A DNA stretch of 64,000 nt from assembly GCA_036852015.1 (NCBI GenBank), contig JAANDG010000094.1:186001-250000 (forward strand), given 5' to 3'. The notes below the pieces were generated by a model. It had not been told where the DNA came from, ran no database searches, and was given only the letters and a program-made list of their open reading frames with translations. Of this stretch, positions 9,977-28,130 are shown one piece after another. The position numbers and the translations under genes were made by a program. This DNA is from Pelodera strongyloides. Taxonomy: Eukaryota; Nematoda; Chromadorea; Rhabditida; Rhabditidae. Within the stretch, counting starts at the first letter, position 1. Every line of letters begins with the position of its first letter.

Positions 9977-12003
9977 TCACCCAATCAGTCCCTCCATGAA
10001 CAGTTGAAATGCCGTTGTCAGCAAATATGTTGAACATTCGACTTGCTCCACTCCGAATATCAATGTTGAGGCAAACACAACAATGAAGCCAAAAAAGACG
10101 TTGCCAATCTCAACGAGATGCGTGAAGAGCACCTGGACAATATACATTTAAAACGTTGAGAAGTTTGTGTTTGTATGTTTGTATTATGTCCGTAACGCCC
10201 TATAATTGAGATTTTTCACATAGAGCAGTGGTGCGCAACCAGCGGTAAAAGGAGGAGAATTCACGAAGGAAGATGGGAATTATTTTTACTTTCTGGGAAC
10301 CGGACACCGACGGAAAGAAAAGAAACGGACATATAAAAACTATTAGATAAATTAACTACCTGAATAGCCAAGCGCTTTTCAAATTTCACCGAAGAATTGC
10401 GTTGACGCTGAAATTGGAAGAACGTATCAAATAATTGAATTTCTTTGCGACATATTTCGCTCGTCACACTGAACTGAACCATGATCGATGTTCAAAATTA
10501 TGAAGACATTCGATATACAAAGATAATTAATTTGTATAGTTTTGTACATTGCGTTGACGCCGAGCAAAAAGAACACGTTTTTCAAACGCATCTCAAATAG
10601 CTGCATTCTTATGCAGTTATGCTAAGTGGGGTAGAATTGGGGTCTATTTTTTATTCATTTTTGCTCATTTGTAATGGTGCATAAGAAAGCAGGGGTACGC
10701 GATGCGTTTCAAAAACCGGCCGATACTTCGCTTTAAACTTAGAACTTACACTTCTTCTGCGAATATTTAATAGCACTTTGATGTCGAGAACCACCGAAAT
10801 TGTTCCGAAGGCAAACAGTAGAAAGTCTTGCAAAGTTGCGTTCACTGTGCTTATTTTATCATTATTAACAACTCGGAAGTCGCATTCTTGATCGTCAAAG
10901 AAGGCGTACGAACCAGCTGAAAAAAAGGGTTTGGGTATATATGCATTGTCATGGCATTTTAGCACACGCTTGCACGCACGCAAGCACGCACGCATGCACA
11001 CACATACACACATACACACACATTCACACACGCACACACACACACACACTTACACACGTACGCACGCACACTCACGCACACATACGCACAGACAAATAAC
11101 TCATGCGCTCTTGCACATCATGGATGCATATGTAGTCATGCTTCACGCAACAAATTTAACTTACGAATGGCTAAAATTGTGAAGGTTAAAATATACGGTA
11201 TGGCAATGTTCACGCCAGTGTACTTGAGGATACCCGGCTTTGCTCGTTTATAGTATTTTCCATCATAAGCAATTGCGAAATATCGATTTATTGATATACA
11301 TCCGTGTGTTATTGTAGTAACCGCCTGATTCGAGAGATATAAACTTGCAATTAGTTTGCTTGGAAGCGCGTACACGTCGAATGCATGACTGGAAACAATT
11401 GTAATTGTTTCACGATTTAGCGGCAGGTTTTTGAAACGTATGGTGGACAACTGCATTTCCATATCTCTTGTGCACAGACAAGCAGTTACTTGCATTCGAC
11501 CATGGGAACACGCAGCCAACATCAGAACCCGACTGTTATACCACTTTAAATCTGATTATCAAAACTTACAATAATACAATTGGCATACAGAACATCGCAT
11601 AAATTAGTGAATCGAGTACCCGTGTACCCTGATCACACATTGAGAAATAACGGACGAGTTTCGACAATCTCGGGTTGAAAAATATAACACACATGGCCAC
11701 AGAATTGGTAAGTGTGGAAAATACGCAGCTCTGGAGATAAAGAGATTTTTTGAATTTCTGGCAGTTCATTGATTTTTTTTTATATTTGGTGACCATCTGG
11801 TTTTCGAGAAAACCTGGTCACGACAAGGTCATCAAGTGGTATTCAAATGGGCTGGCCTACGAAAAAACCTGGGAACCGGCGCCAAATGGGCTCATCTGTT
11901 TTCTATGAATATAAGTAAATGTGCAGAGGAACTAATTAAAGCTCACAAATATTAATGATGTGGATCCGAAAAGTGATAAATAGTAAGTAATACCAGTATC
12001 CAT
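9977..12003 (-). CDS. Serpentine 7TM chemoreceptor, Srx-like, paralogue C
   Basis: Exons on the minus strand: 11947-12003, 11570-11730, 11165-11388, 10750-10916, 9977-10132 (765 bp, 254 aa). The start gives MDTGITYYLSLFG; the TM3 end has CISINRYFAIAYDGKYYKRA. The last two exons give IRRRS, then VLFTHLVEIGN for TM6. The frame closes at GGG TGA as in paralogue A. The exon 2, 4 and 5 lengths equal those of A, and exon 3 is one codon shorter. Sequence divergence from A and B is larger than between A and B, so this is the older split of the cluster. Family call by motif and topology only. Confidence 0.75.
10540..10736. mobile_element. TTAA MITE copy in chemoreceptor C intron 4
   Basis: The right end GATGCGTTTCAAAAACCGGC-CGATACTTCGCTTTAA is well preserved. 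The left end is degraded but keeps GTTTTTCAAACGCATC. Internal TTCTTATGCAGTTATGC is shared with other copies. Its right end lies only 13 bp from exon 4 of chemoreceptor C. Confidence 0.6.
10967..11092. repeat. (CA)n-type microsatellite
   Basis: Imperfect run of CACG, CATA and CACA units within intron 3 of chemoreceptor C. Cys/Val-rich and His/Thr-rich open frames across it are artefacts. Confidence 0.9.
11415..11549. mobile_element. TTAA MITE copy in chemoreceptor C intron 2
   Basis: The left end is TTTAGCGGCAGGTTTTTGAA-ACGTATGG and the right end CCACTTTAA. Internal GGTGGACAACTGCATTTCC matches the GTGGACAACTG segment of other family members. It is diverged but recognisable. Confidence 0.55.
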
Positions 12004-13779
12004 TGGCTTTCCTGAAATATCTGACCATGACAATCGCAGTTAAAAGCGAAGCAACCTAAAAGTAAAAAAAAAGAAGAACTAAACACGTACTCAGCATAAG
12101 AGGAAAAAGGACTTTTCATGTCGTGTTTGCTTAAAGTTTAAAGGAATTTTTTGTTGCGTCGTTGAGTGAAATAGATTTTGCAGTCATTTGGTTCTCGTGC
12201 TACATACATTATTTGTTACGGATTATTAAAATGGCTTCAAAGCAAACAAGATTTTGGGTTACGAGCAACGCCTAACAAAGTTTCATTACATAATTAGATC
12301 TATTCACGCCAAAGGACCATATGTTCATATGTCTAGAAGTGCGCAACACCATTATTAAATAAGGAAACTGGTAATTAAACTAATTGAAGTCACGAATTAC
12401 TCGCGCGATGTCTGAGTTACGTGCGTAAACTAGCGCATGGTGGGAAAGCGATAGCATGAAACAGAAATATTGCGCGGCGCCGAAAAACTACATCTCGCTG
12501 CTCACTTCGCCCAGTGCCAGACTCTCGCCAGATTCTCGCGAGCGGCAAATCCGCCGCTCACCTTGTCACCTAGACGTGCGTTTTTTGGCAGTTTCGCTAA
12601 CAGTTCACCATCAGTTTCATCAGTGCAATGGCAACAAACAAGTAATGTATCAACCCGATCCATGACAACCCGACGCGATAATAATTAATATCCATTTTAA
12701 TTGAATAGCAAAATAAACTGTGTTATTTATTGGAAATAGCAAAATTAGATTTGTCGCCTACTCACAACATCGGACCCCGCAGACCAAGGGTTGAACCTTG
12801 CGTTCCAATATGGCTTCGGACTTGACCAAGGAACGCACCTTTCTTGAGGGCGTACGTAAGTAGGGAATACGCTCCCGGTCAAAATACAAAATTACGCACC
12901 CAAATTCTCGTAAATTATATTACTTTTAAAGAACTTGATTTTTAATTTCTTAAAAAGTTAAATTTTTGTAATTAGGTTACGTCGACGGGTAACTTACATA
13001 CATCTAACAGTTCTTCAACTTTCTTTGCGTTTTGCAGATGCCGGTTATCCTATTCTGACTGTAAATATTTTTCTTGCATTCGACTAGGATAGGATTAACC
13101 TTAATACTTTAAAAGGTTTAGAATATACCTTTCTATTATAGTTTGTTTATTATTAATAATAACCATAAGTAGCTGAACAAGGATGACAAAGTTGACTTCA
13201 ATGAATTATAGCCGAAAAAATGTCAACAAAATTTCAAGTTTATGTCACTGATACTAATTTATTAAGTGTTTTTGTATCACAAACAACAACTGGCAACATA
13301 AAACATGGCCGAGTAATACGCTACGGTAGGAGCGGGGCAGTCTAGAAAGCTGAAAACTCGGAATCGGAGTCTTAAAAACAAAAATTAAAAATTCTAAGCC
13401 GTTGTTGTGCTGAATACACTACCAATAACATAGAAAAAAACATATAACATCTAAGTTTCCAACGTTTTAGTTAATTTGGGTACTAAGATAATTAGTATCA
13501 CAGAAGAACAACAGAGACACAACATGGTACCTTGTATCTAACATAAGTAAGGAGTAAGGCACTAATAACGCAAAATGCTAACAACACTAAACATTTTACT
13601 AAAGCTGCGAGCGTTAGCAAATAAATGAAGAGCTTACGTCAAGTGCTAAGAAAGAATTGACCAACGAGATTATTATTATCATAAAGAAACAAAATGCGAA
13701 TCAAACACTAAACAAAGGACACAAAGTAAGAAACTGGACAAATATTGAGTATTGATTGAACTGATCTATAATTAATTCG
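12004..13779. other. Intergenic spacer between chemoreceptor C and ads-1
   Basis: No coding exon recognised. The 12430-12620 part is GCGC-rich like other patches in the window. The rest is AT-rich. It should hold the chemoreceptor C promoter and the ads-1 3' UTR, but I see no distinctive motif. Confidence 0.5.
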
Positions 13780-20786
<7,007 letters not shown>

Positions 20787-21644
20787 ACCTGAATAAACAG
20801 CAATTACTAAGTGCATAGGTGTAGTGCATAGTGGGTAATCAGGAAAAGTGTGCAACATGATTAGACAAAATGTTCAAATATATGTAAAGTGTAAAACAGC
20901 ATAACGATGTGAAAGTTGGCCTCGCAAGTAAAATGGCTTATTGGATAAAAACTAACAGGATCATTACTATCCTTTGCTTGGGCCTACCCTGGGCAACTGC
21001 CACTGGACAACATAGTGGACAACCGTGGGCAACTGCGAACAACCGTGGCCATAAGCCATAACAGTAACTGTGGCCGTGTGTTTTACCCAATAAGCCAAAT
21101 AAAATTGCGTGAACCATATTCCGCCTGCATTTTACGTAACGTTTTCACCATGTCACATTTCTTTAAAAATTATTTAGAACTTCCAATTGTTTTATACAAA
21201 AATTATCATAGATCTACTCAACTAGTCCGAAAGTCCAATTGAAAGGAAGCTCAGAAAAACGGTAAAAATTAAAACCAAATAAACTCCGGCCACTCAAAAA
21301 TCTCAATCAAAATCCAAATTATTTGATTGACACCTTTTTCATTGATCGGGAAAACTATTAAATAAGAAATGATAACAAAATTCAAAAGTAAGGACACTTT
21401 CCCACTTTCTTAGAGGCTTAGTGCATGCACTGTGAGGTAAATGCCATGATTTTGCACTGATAACTGATAACGAGGAAATAATATGTTTCTGGGGCCGGCG
21501 TGGCCTGATTTGTAAGAGAAAAGTACAAAGTTAACAGCGATATATCCACCAGCGTACCGCGCATGTAGCAAGATAAAACTGACAGCTTTCCCATCAATAC
21601 AATTGTTTTAAATTTCTTTCTGCACCAAAAGCTACAAGATATAT

Positions 21645-22075
21645 AACTTATTTTACATAAAATCATTAAAGGATCGCAGTCACTACAAAATCGTCGTTTT
21701 TCTTCGAGTTTACTTGTATTTAGTAAAGAATAGAGACACATACTTTACCAAAACCGAATAATTTGAATTCCAACTCAGGGAGTGAACAAGTAGAAAAGCA
21801 GTTCTACTTAACTACCGCAGGATCACGAAACGTGTTTACACAGCTGCTTTCCGATCGGGAGTATGCAAATTATTTCGGCAAATATCTGCATATTATATCT
21901 TTACATATACTGCAAGGGTCTGCAGGCATATCACTACACGTTTCATAATCCCGCGGTAGTTAAGTAGAACTACTTTTCTGCTTGTTCACCCCCTGAGTTG
22001 GAATTCAAATTATTCGGTTCGAGTAAACTCGAAGCAAAATGATGATTTTGGAGTGACTGCGATCCTTTAAAAAAA
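21645..22075. mobile_element. Large foldback element with nested inverted repeats
   Basis: The outer arms are AAAGGATCGCAGTCACTACA / AGTGACTGCGATCCTTT. The inner arms are GAATTCCAACTCAGGGAGTG followed by AACAAGTAGAAAAGCAG, with the complement CTGAGTTGGAATTC on the right. About 430 bp. No coding capacity. The outer end AAAGG...CACTACAAAATC resembles the end of the foldback in the Rpt2-like gene (40540-41016). Confidence 0.75.
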
Positions 22076-22253
22076 TTTCAAATAATTTATTACATATGGA
22101 AAAATCAGTACAAAATCTAAACTCTATAACAGACTTTAAAAAATCGAAAATATATAAAACATCCTAATCTGGAATAGATTAAATGAAGGCAAGACCTCTC
22201 AAGGCTGGTCAGGCCAAAGTTTAGTTTGATTGCATGAACGAAAAATTGGGGTA

Positions 22254-22326
22254 TTGGACGAGTGGGGGTCGAACCCACGACCTCTGGATTACCGGTCCAG
22301 TATGCTAACCACTACACTACCGCCAC
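22254..22326 (-). tRNA. tRNA-like gene (possible tRNA-Thr GGT or tRNA-derived), left arm
   Basis: Mirror copy of the sequence at 22620-22692. The T arm GTGGG-TTCGACC-CCCAC and the anticodon stem CTGGA/TCCAG pair perfectly. The seven-base loop CCGGTAA would read GGT, but position 33 is C rather than the usual U. The acceptor stem pairs at only about five of seven positions. It could be a tRNA pseudogene or SINE head. Confidence 0.45.
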
Positions 22327-22619
22327 CCACACCCAAATTTCGTTCTTGCTAGCGACTTATACGGCTCGCCTGCAACACACAGTGGGCGCATAGCACCACA
22401 ACTGCCTGGGGGGTTATAAACCACAATACCAGCTAGGTGTGCATAACCGGAAAGAATTGATTAAATTGATCAATAAACCAATTAATCAATTCTTTCCGGT
22501 TATGCACACCTAGCTGGTATTGTGGTTTATAACCCCCCAGGCAGTTGTGGTGCTATGCGCCCACTGTGTGTTGCAGGCGAGCCGTATAAGTCGCTAGCAA
22601 GAACGAAATTTGGGTGTGG

Positions 22620-22692
22620 GTGGCGGTAGTGTAGTGGTTAGCATACTGGACCGGTAATCCAGAGGTCGTGGGTTCGACCCCCACTCGTCCAA
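22620..22692 (+). tRNA. tRNA-like gene (possible tRNA-Thr GGT or tRNA-derived), right arm
   Basis: GTGGCGG, then TAGTGTAGTGGTTAGCAT (D arm), an anticodon stem with loop CCGGTAA, T arm GTGGGTTCGACCCCCAC and TCGTCCA. The A and B box elements look intact. The first two acceptor pairs mismatch and U33 is missing, so normal function is doubtful. A decayed relative with the same downstream CCAGTTTTTCGTTTG is at about 59281-59355. Confidence 0.5.
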
Positions 22693-24394
22693 TACCCCAA
22701 TTTTTCGTTCATGCAATCAAACTAATCTGGAATAGTTAGTTTTGGCAATACTTTGCGACCCACACAAACTTTGCGTGTGTTTCCTGTATAAACGAACTGA
22801 TAACAGTGTGATAAGGTACAAACTACAAAAAGTCTGCTACCAAAGATCCCTACTATTTGCTAATGGGGTTTGCAAGTATGCCCGATTTTCCTTGCAAGTA
22901 TCGAAAAATTTACCGTATCTTGGCACTACACGAGAATATCTACAGGCAGTTTTTATTTATTCAACAAAAAATGCCTTTGATGGCGGATTTTCTCTAGTGC
23001 GGATGTGTCAAAATTAAGCAAAGTTACGGTGGAGTGGCACACTATTTTGCAATTGATACTTGCAAGGAAAGCTCGCGGTTTTGGCATACTTGCAAACCCC
23101 ATAAACTCCTTTTCCCAAACAGGCAATTAGAATACGGTAAGAATATGTAAATCGTAATTCTCGTATTGTAACCAGGGAAAACATTGGCAAACGGCGGCAA
23201 TTAGAATACGAAATCTTTACGTCATCAGACAATTAAAGCAGTAAACTAAGTTACGGTAAAATTCCCACCTTTAAAAATAAGAATAAGACCAACCACGGTA
23301 AACCTAAGCGTTGTGTTCCGTAAACATTCGACTCTAAACCGCCCTTCCAACAATTATCGTAGATTTTTATGACATTATGTACGTACAGCTTACGCCGAAT
23401 GCCTAGTATCGGATTTTTTTAGACTCAGTGTCACATACTTCTTGAAACATGACGAAAACCACAAATGTATTTTTTCTTAAAAAAAGCAACACATTCCATG
23501 TCGATTGACAATTCTACACTTTTTACGACTTTTTTGAGTAATATAATTTAACAACCATAAATTTCATCAGAAAAAGAGCGTACACTTGCGTATGAGAGTA
23601 TTAGAATAAAACACAAAAAAAGGTCGAACAAGTGCCCTTTGTAAAGCTGTGCACGGCTATGACCATGATAGAGTATTTATGTTAAGTTTTCGCGCACTTT
23701 CGCATGCGAAAGTATCATCCATGTTATTGCATTGCACATTTTTGTATTCTTCTATTCTAAACATTACTAATTTAAATAGTAATTATTTCTTCTACTACAA
23801 ACTAATATTATATTCAAATACTAAATACTTAACCACCGGGGCATCATACTGATGATGACCCCACCCCGGTGGAAAATCCTCGTATATGACAATGGGGTCG
23901 AAACGAGGTGTTACTAATTATACACTTCGTTTTTATTTATTATTTTTCTCCACTCTCTTCCCTTTATTTCCCTTCTTTTTATAGTTCCCATCGTACAGCT
24001 TTCCTTCTTTTTGTTATATCATTTTCTAGTTTTGGTGTTATTTCTATTTAATTCTACACACTTACCTTTTCAACTATTATTTCTATAGTGGGAAACTACT
24101 CGAATTTTACATACAGTAAGAAATTTACATACACCTGCGGCGTGTTTTGCATACACCTAATGTAAAACTGCGCGAAAATGGAAAAGTCAACTTGGATGAT
24201 ACTTTCGCGGCGAATTCGCGCGAAAGTGTAACATAAATACTCTATGAATGATATGACCATGCATTTATGAGTTACTGTAATTTTCTGGAATTTTGCAGCC
24301 AATGGTAAAAGTATCGTGTTTCTCGGCAACTCGTTTCAACTTGAGGCGCCCGACGTTCCTTTTCGTACTCTTCCCGGCGAGACCAATCGGAGGC

Positions 24395-24502
24395 CGAAAA
24401 TTGATCTGAAATTCGGGAAATTGATCTGAAATTCTGAAAATTAATCTGAAATTCGGAAAATTGATCTGAAACCGCGGAAAATTGATCTGAAATTGGAGTT
24501 GA
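24395..24502. repeat. 20-bp tandem repeat
   Basis: About five imperfect copies of AATTGATCTGAAATTCGGAA in tandem. No coding value. Confidence 0.85.
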
Positions 24503-24742
24503 GATTCGGCACCACTTTCAGGGATCCGGGGAGAGCTGAGCGTTCACCACCATAATGAGAACCCTTGGGTAGAGACAACCCTAAGAAGATGCAAACTTGG
24601 CGTGGAAATGTGGGACTGTGGAAGAGGAACAAGTTTCATTTATTTCCTCTAAGCAGGTACAGTAGGTTAGAAGGGCCAAGAAATCTGCGGTTTCCAGGGT
24701 ATGTCCCGGATTCTTATCAAAGTAAAATGTAACAAAGCTTAC

Positions 24743-24905
24743 AATGTCCATTTCTATCTATGGTGAATCCCATAGTTGTGCAATCCTTGCTACAGAACTC
24801 CTTCAGTCGATACGCGGCTCCTTTCTGCAGTGTTTCCTCGCATTCTACATCGGTACAACACACTTCACCGGGCACACTGCACGATAAGGAGCAGGAGGGA
24901 CGAGG
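24743..24905 (-). CDS. Cys-rich exon, secreted-protein-like (partial gene or 3' exon)
   Basis: A single convincing exon: acceptor TTTTAG at its start, donor GTAAGC at its end, 54 codons in phase 0 with no stop and seven cysteines. The motif GEVCCTDVECEET resembles HFVCCTTVACGKG of the upstream gene (exon 26128-26203), so the two look like copies of one domain. It can be joined in phase to the exon at 25129-25212, which would make it the 3' part of the same gene; otherwise it belongs to a second paralogue whose other exons I could not place. A possible next exon starts near 24690. Product unknown. Confidence 0.5.
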
Positions 24906-25000
24906 CTAAAATGAACTGTAATGCTATGGTTTTTCTACGTAAGATGATATGGAAGTTCTTAGACTTTAGTTAATTTTCAAGTATTCAGCATATAATTATG

Positions 25001-26610
25001 TCAACCGGTGCAGTTCTTCTTTAATTGGACGGCACTTGCCAAAGCCTGGTTAAAATACCTGTAAAAATATCATTAACCAATTTGAATAGAATTAAAGCTA
25101 TATAGAACTAAAACAACAATCGCCCAACCTCAACTACGGCGGCTCGTTTCTGGACCAAATTTCCAATACTTTGTTGTAATTCCAAGTTGTCCTCCGTATC
25201 ATTTTGGTAAATCTAAATAAAAGTAAACTCATTGCATTGGCGCACTTCAAGTCGGAGACTCCGGTTTTGTTTAGAGAGGCATTGCACGTGGGTTTTTTAA
25301 TAGCTGAGGGTTGTTCCCGATCTCAGAGGACACACAAAACGTTCTACAGTAATTCATAAAAGTTCAAGTGGGCATCGTGATTATATTAGAAAATAAAGAA
25401 AGAAGAAAACGATCAATGTGCTCTAATTCTGATGCCTGAATTCACACGTAACATACCGTAAGATTCGCAATGCCACCAATAAGTTGAGCGGTTCTGGAAC
25501 ATTGATCTTGGGCCTTTACTGAATCCCAATTATGCTTCAGCAAACGTGCTGAAAAAATAAAACGTGGCACACATGCGGCGCACTCTTTGGAAGCGAGCAT
25601 GTGCGCCATAAGTACGCCACAGGTACGCCAACTTCAGTCTCCTCCTAGCTCCTAGCGCACCCTTCGAACCCCAAAGACAAAGGATCCTTCTTTTGTGCGG
25701 TAACGCAAATTTTCGTTCCTGCAATCCTTACTAACAACAATAAACAATAAAATCTAACAAGAATGCCTAAGCAACAGCACTACACAATTCCCTTAAGGAA
25801 CGAATTCAAATACTCACCAGCGAATCGTAAAGTACCATTGAATGCAACTTGCGTGCAAGAATGCTCCGGTGCGCAGCCACTAGAGACCGAGTAATATGAT
25901 GATTCTACAAAAAAAGTTAATGTATAGAAATGTGTTACGTAGCCATGTAAAACGATATTACCGACGACAGTCAATACACTGATGAAACTCCGCGTCGGTG
26001 CCGCGCACAAACAGGGCGCGCAACTATTACGTGAGCTGGCACTCGCGCACCTCTGGCGCCGGGTAAGCCGCACAGTGGCGGACACCATTTATTGGAAAAA
26101 GTCTAACAATAAGTAAGGGTGCCTTACCTTTACCACAGGCTACCGTAGTACAACAAACGAAATGGTACGGTGGGTAGACATGATTGAGTCTTTTTGAACA
26201 TTCCTGGAGAAGCAATAATTACTACATTGAATAAATGAAAGATGAATATACACATGCATGGACAAGTTGTGAGGTCTCTTGTGGAGCGTAAATAATACTG
26301 CATACATGGGAAACCAAGAACCCCGATTTCGCCCCGATCAAGTCCCTCAAAAAATCGGGCCGTGATCGGGGCGAAATCGGGGTTTTTTGAAAGAATCGGG
26401 GCGAAATCGGGGTTTTCACTTTCCTATGACAGTTAGATCAGCATTTATTTTAAAACATTACTGCCTTTCTTACTATAGTTTCATAAAATAGCAAACCTCC
26501 GACGTTTCACAAGTGTGATTTGGATCCGTGGGCATAAAATTCACCGCGGCTGGGATAATTGCCATTAAAATATCAAAAAGAATAAAAAGCACAAAGACTT
26601 GTCGAAACAT
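25001..26610 (-). CDS. Small secreted Cys-containing protein of unknown function
   Basis: I do not recognise the family. Exons: 26497-26610, 26128-26203, 25818-25904, 25457-25548, 25129-25212 and possibly 25001-25045 (498 bp, 165 aa). Residues 1-20 (MFRQVFVLFILFDILMAIIP) form a signal peptide or anchor. Cysteines occur as HTCET, EECSKR, FVCCTTVACGKG, SGCAPEHSCTQ, DQCSR and NCT. Several N-glycosylation sequons (NHT, NGT, NLT, NDT, NCT) support secretion. A region near residues 115-150 is predicted helical. The first five exons join in phase. The last is uncertain: the strongest acceptor there (TTTTTACAG) would give an immediate stop, while the frame-preserving one (TTTTAACCAG) is weak. Alternatively exon 5 joins the Cys-rich exon at 24743-24905. 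Confidence 0.6.
26315..26414. repeat. Short GATCGGGGCGAAATCGGGG repeat/foldback
   Basis: Several direct and inverted copies of CGGGGCGAAATCGGGG within 100 bp, in intron 1 of the secreted-protein gene. Confidence 0.7.
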
Positions 26611-26714
26611 TCTGATGTATTGACCTGAACAATATAAAATCGTCAGCTTAATCTTCATACATGTCGCCGAACGATAGCAAAAACAACGATTTTACCGCAG
26701 TGATTACTGAGAAC

Positions 26715-26889
26715 TTTAGGAACGGTTTTTGAACCTTACAGTCGACAACTGCGAAGACGTGTATTATATGCAAATTGTGTACGGGAAATGCCCAAACAAC
26801 CAGAGAACTTTGTATATAATTACAATACATGAAAATCCAGTTGTCCAACAAACAAATGCTTTTGAAGACCGAGGACCATGCCGCTTTAA
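26715..26889. mobile_element. Diverged TTAA MITE copy
   Basis: The left end AGGAACGGTTTTTGAACCTT and right end ATGCCGCTTTAA match the family loosely. The inside has CGACAACTGCG and ATGCAAATTG. It lies just upstream of the secreted-protein gene. Open frames on both strands here are not conserved. Confidence 0.5.
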
Positions 26890-26899
26890 AACACCAACA

Positions 26900-28130
26900 A
26901 GCTCAAATGAAAACCTCCTGCACAATACTGGACAATGCACTTTTTTCCAATTTGATATGTTTTCTATGAAATCCCAAATCCAGTTCGTGTTCTCAAAATA
27001 CATCACTATTTGTTTTACAGCCAGTTTCTGGGGCAGTTTACTCGAAAACGGGAATGTTTCATTTGGCAAACAAATGCTCATATGAACTACGAACCGTTCA
27101 ATAAGTCGTTTTTTAGACATTGTACCACCACAAATAACATCGCACTAGCATGTACATAACAGTAAAATTATAGCAGTATAACATAACAGTATAAAGTATA
27201 AACCAATGCCCCTACCTTATTCTCACTTTTAGCTTCATTCCTGCCTATTTTAACTTCGAACCTTTACTGTTCCTCGAATACACTTTCAACTCAACTAATG
27301 CTACAAAATATATTTATTTTCCTGAAAACAACATTCGTCTACTTTTCCGTCAAACAAAAACAAAAAATAAATAAAAATTGAAAGTTTCAAAAACCATTCT
27401 CTGCATAACATGAACAACTGGTAGTAACCGTAACTCCTATTCATAACCGATTAAAATTTCAAAACTACATAACTAACATTATCGTAGTAAAACTCAACAT
27501 TTACATATATTTAAAAAATAAAATAAAAAATGAGACCAATACATTCTACAGATACTTTTGCCGCCATATAAGGCAGACCAAAATTTTTGAAACAATATAA
27601 TGGCCAAGATCAAGGCTCACCGAAGAAAAAAACGCGTAATATCATAAACAAAAAAAGTGCATCAACTAAATGTAATCAAAGAATTCAAACCTATAGCCAA
27701 CAAAGTGATAGCCTAATCAGAAGCCGGGACAAACTACAAATAGCCATATAGAGCGGAATAAGCAAAGTCTACGCAAAATCAGTCAAAGTAATAAAACTCA
27801 CAATCTCACAAAACACTCAGCTATGCACAATCGAAATTTTAAATAATAAACAAATTAGAATCCGCCGAACCTGTCTCCACAAACTGATTACTCTCACTCT
27901 CGTTCTCTCTCTCTCTCTCTCTCCCTCTCTCACAATTATTCTTCATGAGCACTAGCTTAAATTCTTACAGTATTCTATCTAAGGAAATCCAAACTGGGTA
28001 GTGTGGTAAGAACCTTCGAGAGCGAGAGGTCGAAAACTATAAACTATAGTATCCTGCGAGAGAGAGGTACCTCTACAAGAGACGCAGACATAAGGCAGAG
28101 GCAGAAATACGGTACTTTATATTAATAACC
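26900..28130. other. Spacer between npp-16 and the secreted-protein gene
   Basis: AT-rich with no recognisable exon. A CT-rich microsatellite lies at about 27896-27935. Confidence 0.5.

Larger units (their letters stand above)
22224..22728. repeat. ~500 bp near-perfect palindrome carrying a tRNA-like gene in each arm
   Basis: The left arm (about 22224-22466) and right arm (about 22484-22728) are inverted copies that look identical by eye. The centre is a short AT-rich spacer containing ATTGATCAAT. Each arm carries the tRNA-like sequence once, so the two tRNA-like genes point outwards in opposite orientations. Confidence 0.9.
20787..24742. other. Intergenic repeat region upstream of ads-1
   Basis: Holds two large foldbacks (about 21645-22075 and 22224-22728), a short inverted pair with CTTGCAAGTAT near 22870-23100, and AT-rich unique DNA. 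The 23.3-24.3 kb part shows no conserved coding segment. The ads-1 promoter should lie at its right-hand (low coordinate) end. Confidence 0.5.

Noticed and set aside
22224..22728. CRISPR array or telomere-like structure
   Set aside because: It is a single inverted pair, not spaced direct repeats, and the host is a eukaryote.
26729..27120. Overlapping 118-codon frames on both strands
   Set aside because: They partly cover a degraded MITE, have no family resemblance and lack splice or start context.
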